From Rhizobium lentis (GTDB taxonomy: Bacteria > Pseudomonadota > Alphaproteobacteria > Rhizobiales > Rhizobiaceae), in NCBI RefSeq assembly GCF_017352135.1, contig NZ_CP071455.1, positions 310,001-374,000 on the forward strand: a DNA stretch of 64,000 bases. Reading direction: 5' to 3'. How positions within the stretch are numbered: position 1 is the first letter of the stretch; the number at the start of each line of letters is the position of its first letter. The translations under genes and the position numbers were made by a program. Positions 59,800 to 64,000 of the stretch are shown piece after piece. A model generated the notes under the pieces. The model was not told where the DNA came from. It did no database searches and saw nothing but the letters and a program-made list of their open reading frames with translations.

Positions 59800-62090
59800 G
59801 CGGCGTCTCGCTTGCGGAAGGAAACCATGATCGATTTCGAGGTCGGCGTATCGCTTTCCTCGCCGGCACTGCCAAGCGGCACGAGCACGTTCAGTTCCGG
59901 ATAATAACCGGCAATGCTGCCGCGCGGAATGTCATAGGGCACGAAGCGGAAATCCCGCGCGATGCGCTCGATGCCCTCATCGTGCCCGCCGATCACGTCG
60001 ACACGGTCACCGGGCTTGGCAGTCATCGCCTCCAGGTCTGCCGGATGAATGAAGATGACCTGCCGCTCTCCGTAGACACCGCGGTATCGATCATTGAGAC
60101 CGTAGACCGTCGTATTGTATTGGTCGTGCGACCGGAACGTCTGCAGGGCGAAACGCCCCGCGCCTTTTCGCGCACGCTGGTGCACCGTCTCCTCTGGAAG
60201 CGGCTGGCAGGAGAATGATGCCTTGCCCGCCGGCGTCTGCCACTCCCGATGGGCGGCCGAATTGCGCAGATGAAAACCGCGCGGCTTGCGCAGGCGCGCA
60301 TTGTAGTTTTCAAAGCCAGGAATGGTCGCCTCGATATGATCGCGGATGCGGTCGTAGTCATCGGCAAGCTCCGCCCAGTCGACCACTGAGGTGCCGACCG
60401 TCGCCTGCGCAATGCCGGCAATGATGGCGACCTCCGAGAGGAGGTGCGGTGAGGCCGGACGATTGATGCCGGCGGAACCGTGCACCATGCTCATCGAATC
60501 CTCGACGCTCACGAGCTGGGAGTTGCCGGCAGCGTTCAGATCCATCTCGGTACGCCCGAGGCAGGGGAGGATAAAGGCCGCCTCGCCGGGGATCAGATGC
60601 GAATGGTTCGGCTTGGTCGCGATGTGCACCGTCAGCTTCAGCCCCCGCAGCGCTTTCTCGACAAGTGCGCTGTCGGGGGTGGCGCGGGCGAAATTGCCGC
60701 CAAGCCCGATGAAGGCCTCGGCCGAGCCGTCGAGCATCGCGCCGATCGCGGCAACGACATTGTGGCCATGTTCGCGAGGAACGGCGAAGCCGAAATGCTT
60801 CTCCAGCGCATCGAGGAAATCGTCCGATGGCTTTTCGTTGATGCCGACGGTGCGGTCGCCCTGCACGTTGGAATGCCCTCGAACCGGGCAAAGGCCGGCG
60901 CCAGGCCGGCCGATATTGCCGCGCAGGAACATGAAATTGGCGATCTCGCGGATCGTCGCGACGGAATGCAGATGCTGGGTCACGCCCATCGCCCAGGTGC
61001 AGATGACCCGCTCGGCATTGATGTAGACATCGGCCGCCCGTTTGATTTCCTGCCGCCTCAGTCCCGATTGGTCCTCTATATCAGCCCAGCTCGTCGCCTC
61101 GACCGCTGCCCGATATTCCGCAAAACCCGCGCAATGTTCGGTGAGGAATGCATGATCGAGAACGGAGGGCAGACCGGCGGCGACCGCTTCGTTTTCCGCG
61201 GCCAGCACGGCCTTCGCCATACCTCGCACCGCGGCCATATCGCCGCCGAGTTGCGGCTGGAGATAAAGGCTGGCGATGTCGGTCGAACCACCGCGCAGCA
61301 TCTCGAGCTTGTCCTGCGGATCGGAGAAGCGCTCCAGGCCGCGTTCGCGGATCGGATTGAAGACGACGATGCGCGCGCCGCGAAGCGCCGCCCGGCGCAG
61401 GTCGCCGAGCATTCGCGGATGGTTGGTGCCCGGGTTCTGCCCGATCACGAAGATCGCGTCGGCCTCTTCGAAGTCCTCCAGAAGCACGGTGCCCTTGCCC
61501 ACGCCGACCGCCTGGCGCATGGCGATGCCGCTTGCCTCGTGGCACATGTTGGAGCAGTCGGGAAAATTGTTGGTGCCGTAGACGCGCACGAACAGCTGGT
61601 AGAGAAAGGCTGCCTCGTTGCTCGCCCGGCCGGACGTGTAGAATTCCGCCCGGTTGGGATTATCGAGCGCCTTGAGAATGGCTCCGATTTCGGCGAAGGC
61701 ATCCTCCCATGCAACTGGAAGATACCGGTCGCTCGCCGCATCGTAACGCATCGGATGCGTCAGGCGGCCGTTGAGTTCCAGTTCATAATCCGTCAACTGG
61801 CGAAGCTGCGATACCGTATTGTCAGCAAAGAAAGCAGGCGTTGCCCGCTTCTCCGTCGCTTCCCAGGCGACGGCCTTTACACCGTTTTCGCAGAATTCGA
61901 ACGACGATCCATGTTCCGGATCGCCCCAGGCGCAGCCCGGGCAATCAAACCCATCCGGCTGGTTTGCCTTCAGCATCGTCCGCGCGCCGGAGATCGGCAT
62001 ACCGCTTTGGAGCAATTGCTTGCCGCAGCTTTTCAAAGCGCCCCAGCCGCCGGCGGCGGCCGATTTCTTCCCGATGAATTTCGTGTCCAT
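59796..62090 (-). CDS. FdhF/YdeP family molybdopterin oxidoreductase
   Basis: Molybdenum enzyme of 764 residues of the FdhF/YdeP (CbbBc) family, formate-dehydrogenase-like. The N-terminal cysteine motif FDCPGCAWGDPEH suits an iron-sulfur cluster of this family. The molybdopterin domain shows FPDCSNMCHEASGIAMRQA and IGQNPGTNHPRMLGD. The middle region reads NIGRPGAGLCPVRGHSNVQGD, and the C-terminal molydopterin-binding domain is present. YdeP-type enzymes lack a proven substrate. Following the formaldehyde genes in the window, formate oxidation is an attractive but untested guess. The gene directly precedes the small coupled protein. Confidence 0.9.
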   Translation of the reverse strand: MDTKFIGKKSAAAGGWGALKSCGKQLLQSGMPISGARTMLKANQPDGFDCPGCAWGDPEHGSSFEFCENGVKAVAWEATEKRATPAFFADNTVSQLRQLTDYELELNGRLTHPMRYDAASDRYLPVAWEDAFAEIGAILKALDNPNRAEFYTSGRASNEAAFLYQLFVRVYGTNNFPDCSNMCHEASGIAMRQAVGVGKGTVLLEDFEEADAIFVIGQNPGTNHPRMLGDLRRAALRGARIVVFNPIRERGLERFSDPQDKLEMLRGGSTDIASLYLQPQLGGDMAAVRGMAKAVLAAENEAVAAGLPSVLDHAFLTEHCAGFAEYRAAVEATSWADIEDQSGLRRQEIKRAADVYINAERVICTWAMGVTQHLHSVATIREIANFMFLRGNIGRPGAGLCPVRGHSNVQGDRTVGINEKPSDDFLDALEKHFGFAVPREHGHNVVAAIGAMLDGSAEAFIGLGGNFARATPDSALVEKALRGLKLTVHIATKPNHSHLIPGEAAFILPCLGRTEMDLNAAGNSQLVSVEDSMSMVHGSAGINRPASPHLLSEVAIIAGIAQATVGTSVVDWAELADDYDRIRDHIEATIPGFENYNARLRKPRGFHLRNSAAHREWQTPAGKASFSCQPLPEETVHQRARKGAGRFALQTFRSHDQYNTTVYGLNDRYRGVYGERQVIFIHPADLEAMTAKPGDRVDVIGGHDEGIERIARDFRFVPYDIPRGSIAGYYPELNVLVPLGSAGEESDTPTSKSIMVSFRKRDAA

Positions 62091-62191
62091 GCGCCCTGTA
62101 TTGTCGAATTGCGATAAACATCAAGGGCATAGGAGCGATGGCTCGATAGAAAAATCCTATCGAGCCAATGTGAAGGTTACCGGGATGCGGC

Positions 62192-64000
62192 CTAACCCGC
62201 TTCCTTCAGCGCATGCCCGTTCTCGCGGGAATGTGCCAGGATGCGGTTGCGGCCTTGGGTTTTGGCCTCATAGAGGGCCGCGTCGGCCTCGACCAGCAGA
62301 CGGTTCGGGCTGGTCCGCAGGGTCGCCCCTGTCGCGCAGGATATGCCGATACTGGCCGTGACCCGCCCGAATTCGCTGCCGGAATGAATGATATTCTCCT
62401 CAGCCAGGCGACGCGCGAACTGCTCGGCGACGATCATCGCCCCCTTGGCGCTGGTGTCGGGAAGGAACACGGCGAATTCCTCTCCGCCGTAGCGTGCCAC
62501 GATGTCCGCCGGCCGGCTGACGGACTGGCGCAGGCACTTGCTGACGACGCGCAGGCATTGGTCGCCGGCGGGATGGCCATAGGTGTCGTTATAGGCTTTG
62601 AAGCGGTCGATATCGACCATCAACAGGCTGAACGGCGTGTTTTTCCTGGCGCCGCCGGCGGTCTCACGAGCGAAGGCTTCGTCGAAAGCACGGCGATTGA
62701 CCATGCCGGTAAGCCCGTCGGTCTCGGCTAGGTTCTTCAATTGCTCGGCCGACAGCCTGAGCGCGATTTCTGCCTGCTTCGTCGCCGTGATATCCGAGAC
62801 GACGGCCATCGCCGTGCCGTCCCCGGCAATCCTTGTGCGGATGCTGCGCCAATCACCGTTGTAAAGCTGAACCTCCTCATCCTTATTGCTGTGCAGCAAA
62901 GCGGTGGCTGTCTTGATCCACTCTTCCGGATCACCCTCTGCGATAGCCGGCCGCTCGCCGGTTTCGACGACGCGGCGCAGGATGTCGCTGATATGCGCGC
63001 CGACCACGCGGGCGTCTCCGGAGAGCGGAAAAGCGGTGCGGTACTGATCGTTGCAAAAGACAAGAAACCCTTTGCGGTCGTACATGGCGATGCCGTCGGA
63101 CATATTCGCCATCGCATGCGACAGCAGGTTCTTGCTTTCGCGCAGCTCCCGCTCCAGCGCTGTACGCTCGGTCACGTCACGCGTTACGCCTGCAAGACCG
63201 ATGATCCGTCCCTGCTTATCCCTGAGCGGCACCTTGGAAGCGAGCAGGAAACGGCCTTCGATCCGCTCAATTGAGTCGATCAGCGGCGTCCCTGTCTCCA
63301 TCACCTGCTGTTCGAGATGATACAGCTCTTCAGCGAGCGGCGGCGACATCAGATTAAAATCCGACAATCCGGTCATCTCCGCCGTCGTCCTGAAACGAAA
63401 CAGGCGCGTCATGTTTTCATTGACGGTGATGAACCGGCTGTTTCGGTCCTTCACATAGAGATAGTCGGGCGATTGCGAAAATGCCGTCACCAAAATGCTG
63501 CGTTCGAGCTCCCATTGCTGCGTCTTGAGCAGGACAAAGCCACCCAGCACGGTCGCCAGACAATTGAAAGCCGTCAGGGGAAAGCCCACTCCGGCCAGCA
63601 CATGGGCAGTCACGAGCGTGGGAAGCAAGGCCATTGTAGCAACCAGTACACCGCCAAGGGCCAGGCTGAGCAGAACAACCTCCGTAAAACCGGGGGATCT
63701 CTTGCGAGTCCAGAAATGGCCGGCCACGCCGATGCCGGTCGCCAATGCAATTGTGACGATCCCGTCGACCATCGCCGCGCCGCCGACGGCAAAGCGGAAG
63801 GCGATCGCCAGCGATGCAGCAAACGCCGCTGCAATCGGCCCCCCGAACATGCCGGCCAAGGCAAGTGGAGAGAATCGCAGGTCGATATAGATCCCGGGAT
63901 GGAATTCGATGGCGAGCAATATCGATCCGATCGACGCGCCGCCGGCTATCATCCCGAAGGCGATCTTCTCCTGCGTGAAGGAACGGCGCTGAAACTGGAT
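62192..64000 (-). CDS. Membrane sensor diguanylate cyclase (5TM-PAS-PAS-GGDEF), start outside the window
   Basis: Cyclic di-GMP synthase whose frame is open to base 64000, so the N-terminus is missing. The visible part begins with about five membrane helices of 5TM-LYT type (SPLALAGMFGGPIAAAFAAS), followed by two PAS domains (QSPDYLYVKDRNSRFITVNE and SDGIAMYDRKGFLVFCND) with a PAC segment between, then the GGDEF domain. The active-site loop is RYGGEEFAVFLPD and the inhibitory I-site RPAD lies five residues before it, so the product should feed back. It is not connected by context to the metabolic genes. Confidence 0.92.
   Translation of the reverse strand: MQFQRRSFTQEKIAFGMIAGGASIGSILLAIEFHPGIYIDLRFSPLALAGMFGGPIAAAFAASLAIAFRFAVGGAAMVDGIVTIALATGIGVAGHFWTRKRSPGFTEVVLLSLALGGVLVATMALLPTLVTAHVLAGVGFPLTAFNCLATVLGGFVLLKTQQWELERSILVTAFSQSPDYLYVKDRNSRFITVNENMTRLFRFRTTAEMTGLSDFNLMSPPLAEELYHLEQQVMETGTPLIDSIERIEGRFLLASKVPLRDKQGRIIGLAGVTRDVTERTALERELRESKNLLSHAMANMSDGIAMYDRKGFLVFCNDQYRTAFPLSGDARVVGAHISDILRRVVETGERPAIAEGDPEEWIKTATALLHSNKDEEVQLYNGDWRSIRTRIAGDGTAMAVVSDITATKQAEIALRLSAEQLKNLAETDGLTGMVNRRAFDEAFARETAGGARKNTPFSLLMVDIDRFKAYNDTYGHPAGDQCLRVVSKCLRQSVSRPADIVARYGGEEFAVFLPDTSAKGAMIVAEQFARRLAEENIIHSGSEFGRVTASIGISCATGATLRTSPNRLLVEADAALYEAKTQGRNRILAHSRENGHALKEAG

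Noticed and set aside
1..64000. CRISPR arrays, tRNA or rRNA genes, prophage or intact insertion sequences
   Set aside because: I looked for regular spaced repeats, cloverleaf-like stretches and transposase motifs and found none that stand up.

Overview
The window looks like a chromosome or large-replicon segment of an alphaproteobacterium of the Rhizobiales, most likely Rhizobium, Sinorhizobium or a close relative. The evidence is high GC, many ABC importers each next to its catabolic operon, a PutA without a DNA-binding domain paired with a divergent Lrp-type regulator, a glutathione-dependent formaldehyde pathway and a quaternary-amine importer. No rRNA, tRNA, phage, insertion sequence or CRISPR array was recognised. 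The first gene (class III aminotransferase) and the last gene (diguanylate cyclase) both run off the window.

Region 1 (1-17.4 kb): amino-compound uptake and oxidation. It holds an aminotransferase, a frameshifted gene remnant, a five-function peptide/nickel-type ABC importer, an ornithine-cyclodeaminase-like gene overlapping a threonine-dehydratase-like gene, an Lrp regulator and a DadA-like FAD oxidase. An operon follows with a Ldh-type dehydrogenase, an iron alcohol dehydrogenase, a semialdehyde dehydrogenase and an alpha/beta hydrolase, divergent from a GntR regulator.

Region 2 (17.4-22.5 kb): a DJ-1/PfpI protein, then a tight minus-strand operon of a Tm-1-like (UPF0261) protein, a TIM-barrel 'PEP hydrolase' partner, a cupin and an M24 peptidase-like protein, divergent from a TetR regulator. 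Its function is unknown.

Region 3 (22.5-33.6 kb): a carbohydrate-type ABC importer with two ATPases and a 67-residue membrane protein. It lies beside a catabolic operon (two sugar-isomerase-like TIM barrels, an enolase-superfamily dehydratase, a D-2-hydroxyacid dehydrogenase) and a FadR-type GntR regulator. Palindromes of the form TGGT-N3-ACCA precede both the importer and the catabolic genes, suggesting one regulon.

Region 4 (33.8-57.4 kb): the most coherent system, best read as an N-methylated betaine (probably proline betaine/stachydrine) catabolic island. A quaternary-amine ABC importer brings in the betaine. A Rieske oxygenase and its reductase would remove one methyl group, and an FMN/FAD demethylase of the StcD/DgcA type with its own electron-transfer flavoprotein would remove the other. 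Gfa, a glutathione-dependent formaldehyde dehydrogenase and S-formylglutathione hydrolase handle the formaldehyde, and PutA oxidises the resulting proline to glutamate. Regulators are LysR, GlxA/GbdR-type AraC, TetR and PutR. Two DddQ-like cupin paralogues bracket the ETF genes; one keeps the metal ligands and the other has lost them. Their role is unexplained.

Region 5 (57.4-64 kb): a decayed flavoprotein fragment and a cluster of palindromes, an AraC regulator, an FdhF/YdeP-type molybdopterin oxidoreductase with a small translationally coupled partner, and the membrane-bound PAS-PAS-GGDEF protein.
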